From Shinella kummerowiae (GTDB taxonomy: Bacteria > Pseudomonadota > Alphaproteobacteria > Rhizobiales > Rhizobiaceae): DNA of 64,000 bases. The position numbers and the translations under genes are program-made. Positions within the stretch are counted from its first letter, which is position 1; each line of letters starts with the position of its first letter. Below the pieces are notes generated by a model. That model saw nothing but the letters and a program-made list of their open reading frames with translations. It searched no databases and was not told the DNA's origin. The stretch is from assembly GCF_009827055.1 (NCBI RefSeq), contig NZ_WUMK01000008.1, positions 329,088-393,087 on the forward strand. The letters are read 5' to 3'. Shown here piece after piece: positions 7,488-16,381 of the stretch.

Positions 7488-9041
7488 ATGAGCAGCCTTG
7501 AAGAGCTCAGCCATCGGCATGAAGACGAGGCGAAGCTCGCCGAATCCGAGACCGTGCCGCGTGGCGCGCCGATCCTCGAACTGCGCGGGCTTCAGAAGAA
7601 ATACGGCCTCGTCGAGGCGCTGAAACCGGCGACGGTGACCTTTCTGGCGGGCGAGATCCACGCCATCGTCGGCGAAAACGGCGCCGGCAAATCGACGCTT
7701 ATCAAGCTCCTGACCGGTGTCATCCGCCGCACCGCCGGCGAGGTTTTCTGGTGCGGCAAGCCCGTGCAGCTGGCGACGCCCACCGAAGCGATTTCCCGCG
7801 GCATCAATGCCGTGCATCAGGAAGTGGTGCTCTGCCCGCACCTGTCGGTGGCGGCCAACATGTTCCTCGGCGACGAGATGGATCGCTACGGGCTGATGCG
7901 CAAGGGCGCCATGGAGCGCGCGGCCCAGGCGGTGCTCGACGATCTGGGTTTCCAGTTGCCGGCCGCCGCCCCCCTCCAGAACCTGACCATCGGCCAGCAG
8001 CAGCTCGTCGCGACGGCCAAGGCCGCCATGCGCGGCATCCGCTTCCTCATCTTCGACGAGCCGACAGCCTATCTGACGCGGCAGGAATCCGCCCAGCTCT
8101 TCCGGCTCATTCGCCGGCTACGCGATCAGGGTGTCACCATCGTCTATATCAGCCACCGCATGGAGGAAGTGTTCGAGCTTGCCGACCGTGTTTCGGTCCT
8201 GCGTGATGGCACCCATGTCGGCACGCGCCTCATCGGCGTGACCAACGAGAACGAGCTGATCGCGCTGATGATCAACCGCACGATCGAGCAGATCTACCAC
8301 AAGGAAAAGGTGCCGATCGGCAATGTCATCGTCGAGACAAAGGGACTGTCCGGCCCCGGTTTCGAGGATGTGTCGCTGTCGGTGCGCGCGGGCGAGATCG
8401 TCGGCCTTTATGGCCTGATCGGTGCCGGTCGCAGCGAATTTGCGCTCGGCCTCTATGGCCGCCAGCCGGTTTCGGCCGGGGAGATCTTCTGGGACGGCAG
8501 GAAGGTCGACATCCGCAACGAACGCACGGCGATGGACCTCGGCATCGCGCTGGCGCCGGAAAGTCGCCGCGACCAGGGCCTCTGCCTCAACCTGCCGATC
8601 GGCCTCAACATCAACCTGCCGGTGTTGAAGCGGCTGAGTTCCGGCCTGGTGATCCGCAAGGGCGACGAGGCGGCGAATGCCGACCGGCAGATCCGCGATC
8701 TTCGCATCAAGACGCCGTCGCGCCGCGTGCTGGCGTCGGCCATGTCCGGCGGCAACCAGCAGAAGATCGTCATCGGCAAGTGGCTGAGCCACGGCGCCCG
8801 GCTCTTCATTTTCGACGAACCGACCGTCGGCGTCGATGTCGGCACCAAGGCGGAAATCTATCGCCTGTTCGGCGAACTGTTGAAACAGGGCGCCGGCATC
8901 ATCCTCATCTCGTCCTACCTGCCGGAAGTCTACGAGCTTTCCGACCGGCTGCATGTCTTCCGTGGCGGCCGGCTCGTCGCCAGTCACGACCACCGGGTGG
9001 CCTCGCACGAGGACGTCCTGACCCAGGCCATCGGTATCTAG
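7488..9041 (+). CDS. Sugar ABC transporter ATP-binding protein with two nucleotide-binding domains
   Basis: A 517-residue RbsA/MglA/XylG-type protein with two fused ABC ATPase halves. The first has Walker A GENGAGKST (62-70), a degenerate signature LTIGQQQ and Walker B FLIFDEPTA. The second has a degenerate Walker A (GLIGAGRSE) but a good signature MSGGNQQK and Walker B FIFDEPTVG, the usual asymmetry of this carbohydrate class. It sits on the cytosolic face and powers the permease encoded next. AGGAGGAG precedes the start. The sugar imported is not determined by this subunit. Confidence 0.92.
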   Translation: MSSLEELSHRHEDEAKLAESETVPRGAPILELRGLQKKYGLVEALKPATVTFLAGEIHAIVGENGAGKSTLIKLLTGVIRRTAGEVFWCGKPVQLATPTEAISRGINAVHQEVVLCPHLSVAANMFLGDEMDRYGLMRKGAMERAAQAVLDDLGFQLPAAAPLQNLTIGQQQLVATAKAAMRGIRFLIFDEPTAYLTRQESAQLFRLIRRLRDQGVTIVYISHRMEEVFELADRVSVLRDGTHVGTRLIGVTNENELIALMINRTIEQIYHKEKVPIGNVIVETKGLSGPGFEDVSLSVRAGEIVGLYGLIGAGRSEFALGLYGRQPVSAGEIFWDGRKVDIRNERTAMDLGIALAPESRRDQGLCLNLPIGLNINLPVLKRLSSGLVIRKGDEAANADRQIRDLRIKTPSRRVLASAMSGGNQQKIVIGKWLSHGARLFIFDEPTVGVDVGTKAEIYRLFGELLKQGAGIILISSYLPEVYELSDRLHVFRGGRLVASHDHRVASHEDVLTQAIGI

Positions 9042-9095
9042 AGCAATCCAGCAAAAGTGCGCAGCGGTTTTGCGTCTGGCACTGCGTAAAACACG
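9039..9095. repeat. Rhizobial short palindromic repeat, copy 2
   Basis: It starts with the TAG stop of the ATPase gene (TAGAGCAATCCAGC) and contains AAAAGTGCGCAGCGG followed by TTTTGCG. It is the same family as copies at 6158, 14309 and 61178. It sits inside the operon, between the ATPase and permease genes. Confidence 0.6.
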
Positions 9096-9125
9096 CTGAA
9101 CGTCACGCGATAAGGGAGAAGAAAC

Positions 9126-10100
9126 ATGAGCGTGGAGACGACGACGGAAAGCGCACCGGCACCGAAGAAGGGCACCAACATCCTGCTCGGCCTGACGCTG
9201 CTCGGCCTCCTGTTGTTCCTCTGGCTGCTGCTTGGCCTGTCGACCAATGCGTTCTGGACGCCGGGCAATATCAGCAACCTGTTGCGCCAGGGGGCGATGA
9301 CGGCGATCCTCGCCGTCGGCCAGACCTTCGTCATCATCACCGCCGGCATCGACCTGTCCGTCGGCGCCATCGTCGGCTTCACCAGCGTCATCGTCGCCTG
9401 GCTGCTGCAGGCCGGCGTGCCGCTCTGGGCATCGATCATCCTGACGCTGCTGATGGGTGTCGCGATCGGCACCTTCCACGGGTTCGGCATCGTGCGCATG
9501 GGCCTGCCGCCCTTCATCATCACGCTCGCCACGCTGACCTCGCTGCGCGGCATCGGTCTTTTGATCACCAACGGCTCGACGATCTCGATCAACCACGAAG
9601 GCTTCACCAACTTCTCCCGCACCGATTTCCTCGGTGTGCCGAGCCTGTTCTGGATGGTTATCCTGGTGGCGATCCCGGCCTTCGTCTTCCTGCATCTCTC
9701 GCGCTTCGGCCGCTATCTGTTCGCGGTCGGCTCGAACAGCGAGGCGGCGCGGTTGTCCGGCGTCAATGTAAACCGCACGATCTATCTCGCCTATATCCTC
9801 TCGGCCACCTGTGCCGCCTTCGTCGGCCTGCTGCTCGCCTCTCGCATCGGCATCGGCAATGCCACGCAGGCGGAAGGCTGGGAGCTTCAGGCGATCGCTT
9901 CCTCCGTCATCGGCGGCACCAGCCTGTTCGGCGCGGTCGGCTCGGTGCACGGACCCCTGCTCGGCGCCTTCATCCTGGCGACCATCAACAATGGTGCGAA
10001 CCTCCTGAACGTCAATTCGTTCTGGCAGCGCATCATCACCGGCCTGCTGATCATCGTCATCGTCTATTTCGACCAGTTGCGCCGCCGCGGAAGCCGTTGA
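9126..10100 (+). CDS. Sugar ABC transporter permease (RbsC family)
   Basis: A 324-residue inner-membrane permease with about nine to ten hydrophobic segments. Landmarks of the RbsC family are GQTFVIITAGIDLSVG near residue 60-75, GLPPFIITLATL near 130, NSEAARLSGVN near 210, the cytoplasmic loop that couples to the ATPase, and IGGTSLFGAVGSVHGPLLG near 265. It is presumably a homodimer forming the translocation path for the importer. It ends two bases before the alcohol dehydrogenase start, so these two are translationally coupled. Confidence 0.92.
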   Translation: MSVETTTESAPAPKKGTNILLGLTLLGLLLFLWLLLGLSTNAFWTPGNISNLLRQGAMTAILAVGQTFVIITAGIDLSVGAIVGFTSVIVAWLLQAGVPLWASIILTLLMGVAIGTFHGFGIVRMGLPPFIITLATLTSLRGIGLLITNGSTISINHEGFTNFSRTDFLGVPSLFWMVILVAIPAFVFLHLSRFGRYLFAVGSNSEAARLSGVNVNRTIYLAYILSATCAAFVGLLLASRIGIGNATQAEGWELQAIASSVIGGTSLFGAVGSVHGPLLGAFILATINNGANLLNVNSFWQRIITGLLIIVIVYFDQLRRRGSR

Positions 10101-10101
10101 G

Positions 10102-11118
10102 ATGAAAGCCATCGTCTGCATCGAACCCGGCCGGCTGGAAATGACCGACCGTGAAAACCCCGGCGCGCCGCCGGACGGCTGGGTGCGCGTCGCCGTCAGC
10201 CATGTCGGCATCTGCGGCACCGATTACCACATCTTCGAAGGCAAACACCCGTTCCTCGACTATCCCCGGGTGATGGGCCACGAGGTCTCCGCCATCGTCA
10301 CCGACCCGGGCGGAAGCGGACTGGCCGCCGGCACATCGGTTGTCGTAAACCCCTACATTTCCTGTGGCATCTGCATCGCCTGCCAGAAGGACAAGCCGAA
10401 TTGCTGCACGGCGATCCGCGTGCTCGGCGTGCATACCGATGGCGCGCTCTGCGAGGAAATCCTCGTTCCTGCCGATAATCTTTACCCGGCTGACGGTCTT
10501 TCCCTGGAGGCGGCAGCGACCGTGGAATTTCTGGCGATCGGCGCCCATGCCGTGCGTCGCTCGCTGGCGCCGGCAGGATCCCGCGCGCTGGTCATCGGTG
10601 CCGGGCCGATCGGCCTGGGCACCGCGCTGTTCTCCCGTATCGCCGGGCACGCCGTGACGCTGATGGACACGTCCACGGAACGTCTCGCCATGGCCAGCGA
10701 GCGGTTCGGATTCGACGACGGCATCCTCGCAGGCGCGACGGCGGCCGAGATGGTGCTTGATGCAACCGGCGGCGATGGTTTCGATGTCGTGTTCGATGCG
10801 ACCGGCTACGCGGCGTCGATGCAGGCTGCCTTCGCCTATGTCGCCCATGGCGGCGCGCTCGTGCTGGTCAGCGTGGTGAAGGACGACATCCGCTTCTCCG
10901 ACCCGGAGTTCCACAAGCGTGAAATGATGCTGGTCGGCAGCCGCAACGCGACGCGCGTGGATTTCGAGCATGTGATGGCGGCGATCCGCGCCGGGCAGGT
11001 CCCGGTGGACAGGCTCGTCACCCACCGCACCACGCTGGAGCGCGTTCCCCTCGACCTTGCCCGCTGGGCGGCGGAAAAGGCCGGCCTCATCAAGGCCATC
11101 GTGCAGGTTGCCGCCTGA
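10102..11118 (+). CDS. Zinc alcohol dehydrogenase, L-galactonate 5-dehydrogenase (LgoD)-like
   Basis: A 338-residue medium-chain dehydrogenase. Catalytic zinc ligands are Cys38 (VGICGTDYH), His60 and Glu61 (VMGHE); the structural zinc site is Cys88, Cys91, Cys94 and Cys102. The nucleotide fold is at VIGAGPIGLG near 165. Several stretches resemble E. coli LgoD/YjjN as I recall it: PFLDYPRVMGHE, RVLGVHTDGA, LYPADG and FSDPEFHKREMMLVGSRNAT. LgoD oxidises L-galactonate to D-tagaturonate, so this gene connects with the UxaB-like reductase at 2495 to make a plausible pathway. Identification of the substrate is inference; other sugar alcohols or acids are possible. Confidence 0.75.
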   Translation: MKAIVCIEPGRLEMTDRENPGAPPDGWVRVAVSHVGICGTDYHIFEGKHPFLDYPRVMGHEVSAIVTDPGGSGLAAGTSVVVNPYISCGICIACQKDKPNCCTAIRVLGVHTDGALCEEILVPADNLYPADGLSLEAAATVEFLAIGAHAVRRSLAPAGSRALVIGAGPIGLGTALFSRIAGHAVTLMDTSTERLAMASERFGFDDGILAGATAAEMVLDATGGDGFDVVFDATGYAASMQAAFAYVAHGGALVLVSVVKDDIRFSDPEFHKREMMLVGSRNATRVDFEHVMAAIRAGQVPVDRLVTHRTTLERVPLDLARWAAEKAGLIKAIVQVAA

Positions 11119-11158
11119 ACCGGGCGGAAAACGCTGCGGAAGAGTAAATTGCGTTCAT

Positions 11159-11179
11159 GCCCGCGAAAGGTTCGCGGGC
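11159..11179 (+). terminator. Hairpin ending the transporter operon
   Basis: Perfect 9-bp arms GCCCGCGAA and TTCGCGGGC with an AGG loop lie 40 bases after the dehydrogenase stop. There is only a TTA after it, not a T-tract, so termination would be weak or Rho-assisted. Confidence 0.4.
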
Positions 11180-11298
11180 TTAGGATGGCCATGCGGCGTG
11201 TTGCCACGCAGCGAAAACATGTTAGTCTTTTCGCATCTGCGGAAACCGGTGGTGCAGCGGGCTTGGGCCTTGCACCGGGAAATGGGATAACGCGTCCG

Positions 11299-12588
11299 AT
11301 GTATTATCAGCTCTACGAACTCAATCATGCGATGATGGCGCCCTGGCGCGTCGTTGCCGACCAGATGCGCATCGCCTTCCGCAACCCGCTCAATCCGCTG
11401 ACGCACACCACGTTCGGCCGCACCATGGCCGCAGGCTTCGAGGTTCTCGAACGCACCACCCGCCGCTACGGCAAGCCCGAATTCGGTCTCCCCACCACCG
11501 TTGTCGACGGCCAGACCATTTCGGTCCACGAAAAGGTCGTCTGGAAGCAGCCCTTCTGCAACCTCATCCATTTTGAGCGTTGTCTGCCGGCCGGCCACCG
11601 CAAGGACCCGAAAATCCTGATCGTCGCGCCGATGTCCGGCCACTATGCGACGCTCTTGCGCGGCACGGTCGAAGCGCTGCTGCCTCATGCGGAAGTGCAC
11701 ATCACCGACTGGGTGGATGCGCGCATGGTGCCGCTTTCCGACGGTGCCTTCGACCTCGACGACTATATCGACTACGTCATCCAGATGCTGCATGCGCTGG
11801 GGCCGGATACGCATGTGATCGCCGTCTGCCAACCGGCCGTGCCGGTGCTGGCCGCCGTTGCCGTCATGGAGGCCGACAACGACCCGCTGTCTCCGTCCAC
11901 CATGACCTTGATGGGCGGGCCTATCGACACGCGCATCAACCCGACCGCGGTCAACAAGCTTGCGGAAGAAAAGCCGATCGACTGGTTCCGCGACAATGTC
12001 ATCATGCCGGTGCCGTGGCCGCAGCCCGGCGTCATGCGCATGGTCTATCCGGGCTTCCTGCAGCTCTCCGGCTTCATGTCGATGAACCTCGACCGCCACG
12101 TCGTGGCCCACAAGGAGTTCTTTGCGCATCTCGTGAAGAACGATGGCGATGCAGCGGAAAAGCACCGGGATTTCTACGACGAATATCTGGCGGTCATGGA
12201 CCTGACGGCGGAGTTCTATCTCCAGACGGTCGAAACGGTCTTCATGAAACACGCTCTGCCGAAGGGCGAGATGATGCACCGCGCCCGACCCGTGGATACG
12301 ACGGCGATCCGCAACGTGGCGCTCCTGACCGTCGAAGGCGAGAACGACGACATTTCCGGCGTCGGCCAGACCAAGGCGGCGCAGACCATCTGCACCAACA
12401 TTCCGGAGCATATGCGCATGCACTACATGCAGCCGGATGTCGGCCATTACGGCGTCTTCAACGGCTCGCGCTTCCGCAAGGAGATCGCGCCGCGCATCCT
12501 GTCCTTCATCGGCGAGCATGGTAAGGGCCAGAGGGCAAAGCCGGTGCCGCGCGTCATCAAGGGTGGCAAGGCGGGCGCCGCGTCCTGA
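11299..12588 (+). CDS. phaZ: Intracellular polyhydroxyalkanoate depolymerase
   Basis: A 429-residue alpha/beta hydrolase that degrades stored poly-3-hydroxybutyrate in the cytosol. The start MYYQLYELNHAMMAPWR is typical of rhizobial PhaZ. The nucleophile is Cys177 in VCQPAVP, the cysteine variant of the lipase box known from Ralstonia PhaZa1. The late motifs GENDDISG and QPDVGHYGVFNGSRF supply the expected Asp and His of the triad. The ATG at 11299 is preferred over upstream in-frame ATGs because the extension has no homologous content. It stands alone with its own promoter region and is unrelated to the sugar cluster. Confidence 0.92.
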   Translation: MYYQLYELNHAMMAPWRVVADQMRIAFRNPLNPLTHTTFGRTMAAGFEVLERTTRRYGKPEFGLPTTVVDGQTISVHEKVVWKQPFCNLIHFERCLPAGHRKDPKILIVAPMSGHYATLLRGTVEALLPHAEVHITDWVDARMVPLSDGAFDLDDYIDYVIQMLHALGPDTHVIAVCQPAVPVLAAVAVMEADNDPLSPSTMTLMGGPIDTRINPTAVNKLAEEKPIDWFRDNVIMPVPWPQPGVMRMVYPGFLQLSGFMSMNLDRHVVAHKEFFAHLVKNDGDAAEKHRDFYDEYLAVMDLTAEFYLQTVETVFMKHALPKGEMMHRARPVDTTAIRNVALLTVEGENDDISGVGQTKAAQTICTNIPEHMRMHYMQPDVGHYGVFNGSRFRKEIAPRILSFIGEHGKGQRAKPVPRVIKGGKAGAAS

Positions 12589-12716
12589 TTTTTAGGGCTG
12601 CTTTCAGGCACTTGTCGGAATTAACGACGCATCGTCTTGAACGCGATGGGCGGTCTAACCACATCGGAATCACCGGAAACCGAGGTGGTTTCCGCCGATC
12701 GTGAGGAAGATTGCAC

Positions 12717-13154
12717 ATGAACCAGTCAGCCCTGATCCGTCCCGACTGGACGCCTGCGACCATCGCCCTGATGGTGCTCGGCTTCGTGGTGTTTTGGCCG
12801 CTCGGCCTCGCCATGCTCGCCTACATCATCTTCGGCGACCGCCTAAAATCCTTCAAGAAAGACGCCAACGACAATCTCGATGGCATGTTCGCCTCCTGCC
12901 GCAGCAAGTTCGGCCGTGGTCGCGGTCCTTCCGCTTTCCGCGCCGCGACCGGCAACGTCGCCTTCGACGACTGGCGTGATGCCGAGCTCGCCCGCCTCGA
13001 CGAGGAGCGCCGCAAGCTCGACGAGATGCGCGAGGAGTTCGATGCCTATAGCCGCGAGCTGCGCCGTGCCAAGGACCAGGAGGAGTTCGACCGTTTTATG
13101 CGCGAACGTCGCGCCAGCGGCCAGAGTGACGTCCCGGGCTTCCCGGCCACGTAA
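12717..13154 (+). CDS. DUF2852 membrane protein
   Basis: A 145-residue protein of unknown function. One strongly hydrophobic segment at about residues 15-40 (ending GLAMLAYIIFGDRL) is followed by a charged, probably helical C-terminal half rich in Glu and Arg (LDEERRKLDEMREEFDAYS) that could form a coiled coil. The composition matches the DUF2852 family of alphaproteobacteria. GAGGAA lies eight bases before the ATG at 12717; a TTG six bases earlier is less likely. No neighbour suggests a role. Confidence 0.8.
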   Translation: MNQSALIRPDWTPATIALMVLGFVVFWPLGLAMLAYIIFGDRLKSFKKDANDNLDGMFASCRSKFGRGRGPSAFRAATGNVAFDDWRDAELARLDEERRKLDEMREEFDAYSRELRRAKDQEEFDRFMRERRASGQSDVPGFPAT

Positions 13155-13165
13155 CCGCCTCACCC

Positions 13166-13240
13166 CGTCATCCTCGGGCTTGCCCGAGGATCCACGCAGC
13201 ACCCGCGACATGGATGGTCGGGTCGAGCCCGACCATGACG
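13166..13240. repeat. RIME-like mosaic repeat 1
   Basis: Two palindromes in tandem: TCCTCGGGC-TT-GCCCGAGGA (13171-13190) and ATGGTCGGG-TCGAG-CCCGACCAT (13214-13236), framed by CGTCAT on the left and ATGACG on the right. This layout matches the rhizobial intergenic mosaic elements. Related copies are at 46283 and 56719 with other module combinations. Confidence 0.7.
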
Positions 13241-13332
13241 AAAGAGAGGGCGTGAATTCCCGACCGGCGCCCAGGCGCCGGTTTTTTCGTTGGGACGTTT
13301 CAGCCCGGGCCGAATCGGCTATGAAAGGCAGC

Positions 13333-14094
13333 ATGTTTTCCTCGCTTCGCAAGCCGCGCAAGGCCCTGAAGACGCCGCCCCCGCCGGAAAGGCGCGAGGT
13401 CGATGTCAACGGCCGGCGCCTGCCGCTCACCATCCGGCGGGATTTTCGCGCAACGCGCCTGACGCTGCGCATCGAACCTGGCGGCCGGGCGCTGCGCATG
13501 ACGGTGCCATCAGGCGTGCCGGAGCGCGATATCCGCGATTTCCTCGATCGTCATCAGGGCTGGCTGATGACCAAGCTGGCAAAGTTCCGCACCACTAACG
13601 AACTGGCGGACGGCGGTTATGTGATGATCCGCGGCGTGTCCCACCGCATCGAGGCGACCGGCCGGCTGCGTGGCCTCACGGAATCCGTGATCGTCGATGA
13701 CGAGGCGGTGCTGCGCGTCGGCGGCATGGAAGAGAGCATCCCGCGCCGCATCAGCGATTTCCTGAAGAAGGAGGCGCGGCTGGAGCTGGACAGGCTGGTT
13801 GCCGTGCACGCCGGCCGCATTGGCAGGAAAGTGAAGTCGCTGACGCTGCGCGATACCCGCAGCCGCTGGGGCTCCTGCTCGGCCGATGGCGCGCTCAGCT
13901 TTTCCTGGCGCATCGCCATGGCGCCACCCGGTGTCATCGATTATCTCGCGGCCCATGAAGTGGCGCATCTGCGCGAGATGAACCACAGCCCGGCCTTCTG
14001 GGCGCTGTGCGAACAGCTCTGCCCGACGACGGAAGAGTCGAAACGCTGGCTGAAGCGTAATGGCAGCCTGCTGCACGCCCTGGATTTCGGCTGA
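13333..14094 (+). CDS. YgjP-like (DUF45/M48) zinc metallopeptidase
   Basis: A 253-residue protein of the YgjP/DUF45 family. The zinc motif is AAHEVAHLREMNHSPAFW, with HExxH and the downstream NHSPxFW signature. Before it lies RSRWGSCS, the other hallmark of the family. The N-terminal half resembles the beta-rich region that precedes this domain. Physiological substrates are not settled for most members; some are annotated as UTP pyrophosphatases, others as metal-dependent hydrolases. The ATG at 13333 has AAAGG before it and is preferred over the one at 13321, but both are possible. Confidence 0.85.
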   Translation: MFSSLRKPRKALKTPPPPERREVDVNGRRLPLTIRRDFRATRLTLRIEPGGRALRMTVPSGVPERDIRDFLDRHQGWLMTKLAKFRTTNELADGGYVMIRGVSHRIEATGRLRGLTESVIVDDEAVLRVGGMEESIPRRISDFLKKEARLELDRLVAVHAGRIGRKVKSLTLRDTRSRWGSCSADGALSFSWRIAMAPPGVIDYLAAHEVAHLREMNHSPAFWALCEQLCPTTEESKRWLKRNGSLLHALDFG

Positions 14095-14097
14095 TAC

Positions 14098-14292
14098 CTA
14101 GCGGCGGTCACCCAGCGCATCACGGATTTTCCTGTCCGTATTATACTGCCCCAGCGCATAGACGGCCCAGATGGCGGCAGGCAGCCAGCCGATCAGCGTG
14201 ATCTGCAAGATGAGGCAAATAATGCCGGCAATCGGCCGCCCGATGGTGAAAAACACGAGAAAGGGCAGGAGGATGGCAATGATGAGCCGCAT
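14098..14292 (-). CDS. YqaE/Pmp3-family small membrane protein
   Basis: A 64-residue hydrophobic peptide with two membrane helices: residues 2-17 (LIIAILLPFLVFF) and 22-48, with GRPIAGIICLILQITLIGW and PAAIWAVYAL typical of Pmp3/YqaE. Eukaryotic relatives affect membrane potential and cation tolerance; the bacterial role is unclear. It converges with the metallopeptidase gene with a three-base gap and is divergent from trpF. Confidence 0.82.
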   Translation of the reverse strand: MRLIIAILLPFLVFFTIGRPIAGIICLILQITLIGWLPAAIWAVYALGQYNTDRKIRDALGDRR

Positions 14293-14308
14293 GGAGGTCT
14301 CCGGTCCA

Positions 14309-14357
14309 AAGCAATTCCAGGAAAAGTGTGAAGCGGTTTTCCGTCGGAATTGCGCAA
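14309..14357. repeat. Rhizobial short palindromic repeat, copy 3
   Basis: Outer arms GCAATTCC (14311-14318) and GGAATTGC (14346-14353) form a perfect 8-bp pair around AGGAAAAGTGTGAAGCGG. It is the cleanest copy of the family and lies between the divergent YqaE and trpF genes. Confidence 0.65.
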
Positions 14358-14476
14358 TACAATAATCTCCATTCCATATGGGCGCATTCCGCTGTCATGC
14401 AAGGGTGCCGGTTCCGGACGATTCGTCGCCGTCTTTCGGCTCGACTCTTCGGGAAAATCGTGCGACTTCCCTGCCC

Positions 14477-15163
14477 ATGACACGCGACAAGCCACTCGAC
14501 ATCAAGATCTGCGGGCTGAAGACCGAGGAAGCCGTCGACAAGGCCGTTTCACTCGGCGCCACGCATATCGGCTTCATCTTCTTTCCGAAAAGCCCGCGCA
14601 ACATCGAGCCCACGGATGCCGGGCGTCTGGCGGATCGCGTGCGCGGCCGGGTGAAGATCGTCGCCGTCACGGTGAATGCCGACAATGACGAGCTCGACGA
14701 GATCGTCGACCAGCTTTCCCCCGACATTCTCCAGCTGCATGGCAGCGAAAGCCCGGAACGCGTGCTGAACGTCAAGGCGGTCTATGGCCTGCCTGTCATG
14801 AAGGCCTTTTCGGTGCGCGAGGCGGACGACCTCAAGAAGATCGAGCCCTATATCGGCATTGCCGACCGGTTCCTGTTCGATGCCAAGCCGCCGGCCGGCT
14901 CCGAACTTCCGGGTGGCAATGGCGTGTCCTTTGACTGGACGCTCATGCATTTGCTTGACGACGGCGTCGATTACATGCTTTCCGGTGGGCTGAACAAGGA
15001 TAATCTCGCCGAGGCCATCCGGCTGACCGGCGCACCGGGCATCGATACCAGTTCCGGCGTCGAAAGCGCGCCGGGCGTCAAGGATCTCGGCCTGATCGAA
15101 GCGTTTTTTGAAGCGGCACGAAAAGCGGAACACGAGACCGCCGTCGCAGGGAGAGGCAAGTGA
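14477..15163 (+). CDS. trpF: Phosphoribosylanthranilate isomerase
   Basis: A 228-residue (beta/alpha)8 enzyme converting phosphoribosylanthranilate to CdRP in tryptophan synthesis. The catalytic cysteine is in IKICGLK at the N-terminus. [20 protein letters not shown] and the late [10 protein letters not shown] phosphate site are all present. It opens the trpF-trpB-trpA unit; its TGA overlaps the GTG start of trpB. The ribosome-binding site at 14477 is weak, but the upstream in-frame region is not TrpF-like. Confidence 0.95.
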   Translation: MTRDKPLDIKICGLKTEEAVDKAVSLGATHIGFIFFPKSPRNIEPTDAGRLADRVRGRVKIVAVTVNADNDELDEIVDQLSPDILQLHGSESPERVLNVKAVYGLPVMKAFSVREADDLKKIEPYIGIADRFLFDAKPPAGSELPGGNGVSFDWTLMHLLDDGVDYMLSGGLNKDNLAEAIRLTGAPGIDTSSGVESAPGVKDLGLIEAFFEAARKAEHETAVAGRGK

Positions 15164-16380
15164 ACCAGTCACCCAACCTGAATTCGTACCGCGAAGGTCC
15201 GGACGAGGACGGCCGTTTCGGCATTTTCGGGGGGCGCTTCGTTGCCGAAACCCTGATGCCGCTGATCCTCGAGCTTCAGGACGAGTGGGACAAGGCGAAG
15301 ACCGATCCTGCCTTCCAGGCGGAACTGAAGGATCTCGGCGCCCATTATATCGGCCGGCCGAGCCCGCTCTATTATGCCGAACGCCTGACGCAGCATCTCG
15401 GCGGCGCAAAGATCTATTTCAAGCGCGAGGAGCTGAACCACACCGGTTCGCACAAGATCAACAACTGCATTGGCCAGATCCTGCTCGCCAAGCGCATGGG
15501 CAAGACGCGCATCATCGCCGAAACCGGTGCGGGTCAGCATGGCGTGGCGTCCGCCACCGTCGCCGCACGCTTCGGTTTCCCCTGCGTCGTCTATATGGGC
15601 GCGACGGATGTCGAGCGGCAGGCGCCGAACGTCTTTCGCATGAAGCTGCTTGGCGCCGAGGTGAAGCCGGTGACGGCGGGCAGCGGCACGCTGAAGGATG
15701 CCATGAACGAGGCGCTGCGTGACTGGGTCACCAATGTCGACGATACCTATTACCTGATCGGCACGGCCGCAGGCCCCCATCCCTATCCGGAGATGGTGCG
15801 CGACTTCCAGGCCGTCATCGGCGCGGAAGCCCGCGAGCAGCTTCTGGCCGCCGAAGGCCGCCTGCCGGACATGGTGATCGCGGCCGTCGGCGGCGGTTCG
15901 AACGCCATCGGCATCTTCCATCCCTTCCTCGACGACAAGAACGTCCAGATCGTCGGCGTCGAAGCCGGCGGCAAGGGCCTCGACGGCGACCTGCACTGTG
16001 CCTCGCTGACCGCCGGCTCGCCGGGCGTATTGCATGGCAACCGCACCTACCTGCTGCAGGACGCGGACGGCCAGATCAAGGAAGGCCATTCGATTTCCGC
16101 CGGCCTCGACTATCCCGGCATCGGCCCGGAACACGCCTGGCTGCACCAGATCGGCCGCGCTGAATATGTGCCGATCATGGACGATGAGGCGCTGGAAGCC
16201 TTCCAGCTGCTGACGAAACTTGAGGGCATCATCCCGGCGCTGGAGCCGAGCCACGCGATTGCCGAAGTCATCAAGCGCGCGCCCAAGATGGGCAAGGACC
16301 AGATCATCCTGATGAACCTCTCCGGCCGCGGCGACAAGGATATCTTCACCGTCGGCAAGATCCTCGGCATGGAGCTCTAA
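15160..16380 (+). CDS. trpB: Tryptophan synthase beta chain
   Basis: A 406-residue PLP enzyme that joins indole and serine. The Schiff-base lysine is Lys99 in [18 protein letters not shown] lies in the substrate region and GGGSNAIG is the PLP phosphate loop. The GTG start overlaps the trpF stop by four bases, and trpA begins one base after its TAA, so the three genes are translationally coupled. Full length for the family. Confidence 0.97.
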   Translation: MNQSPNLNSYREGPDEDGRFGIFGGRFVAETLMPLILELQDEWDKAKTDPAFQAELKDLGAHYIGRPSPLYYAERLTQHLGGAKIYFKREELNHTGSHKINNCIGQILLAKRMGKTRIIAETGAGQHGVASATVAARFGFPCVVYMGATDVERQAPNVFRMKLLGAEVKPVTAGSGTLKDAMNEALRDWVTNVDDTYYLIGTAAGPHPYPEMVRDFQAVIGAEAREQLLAAEGRLPDMVIAAVGGGSNAIGIFHPFLDDKNVQIVGVEAGGKGLDGDLHCASLTAGSPGVLHGNRTYLLQDADGQIKEGHSISAGLDYPGIGPEHAWLHQIGRAEYVPIMDDEALEAFQLLTKLEGIIPALEPSHAIAEVIKRAPKMGKDQIILMNLSGRGDKDIFTVGKILGMEL

Positions 16381-16381
16381 G

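Noticed and set aside
9098..9125. GCGATAAGGGAG before the permease as a third operator copy
   Set aside because: Only GATAA matches the GATAAAAGA half-site and there is no opposing half; it is better read as the ribosome-binding region.
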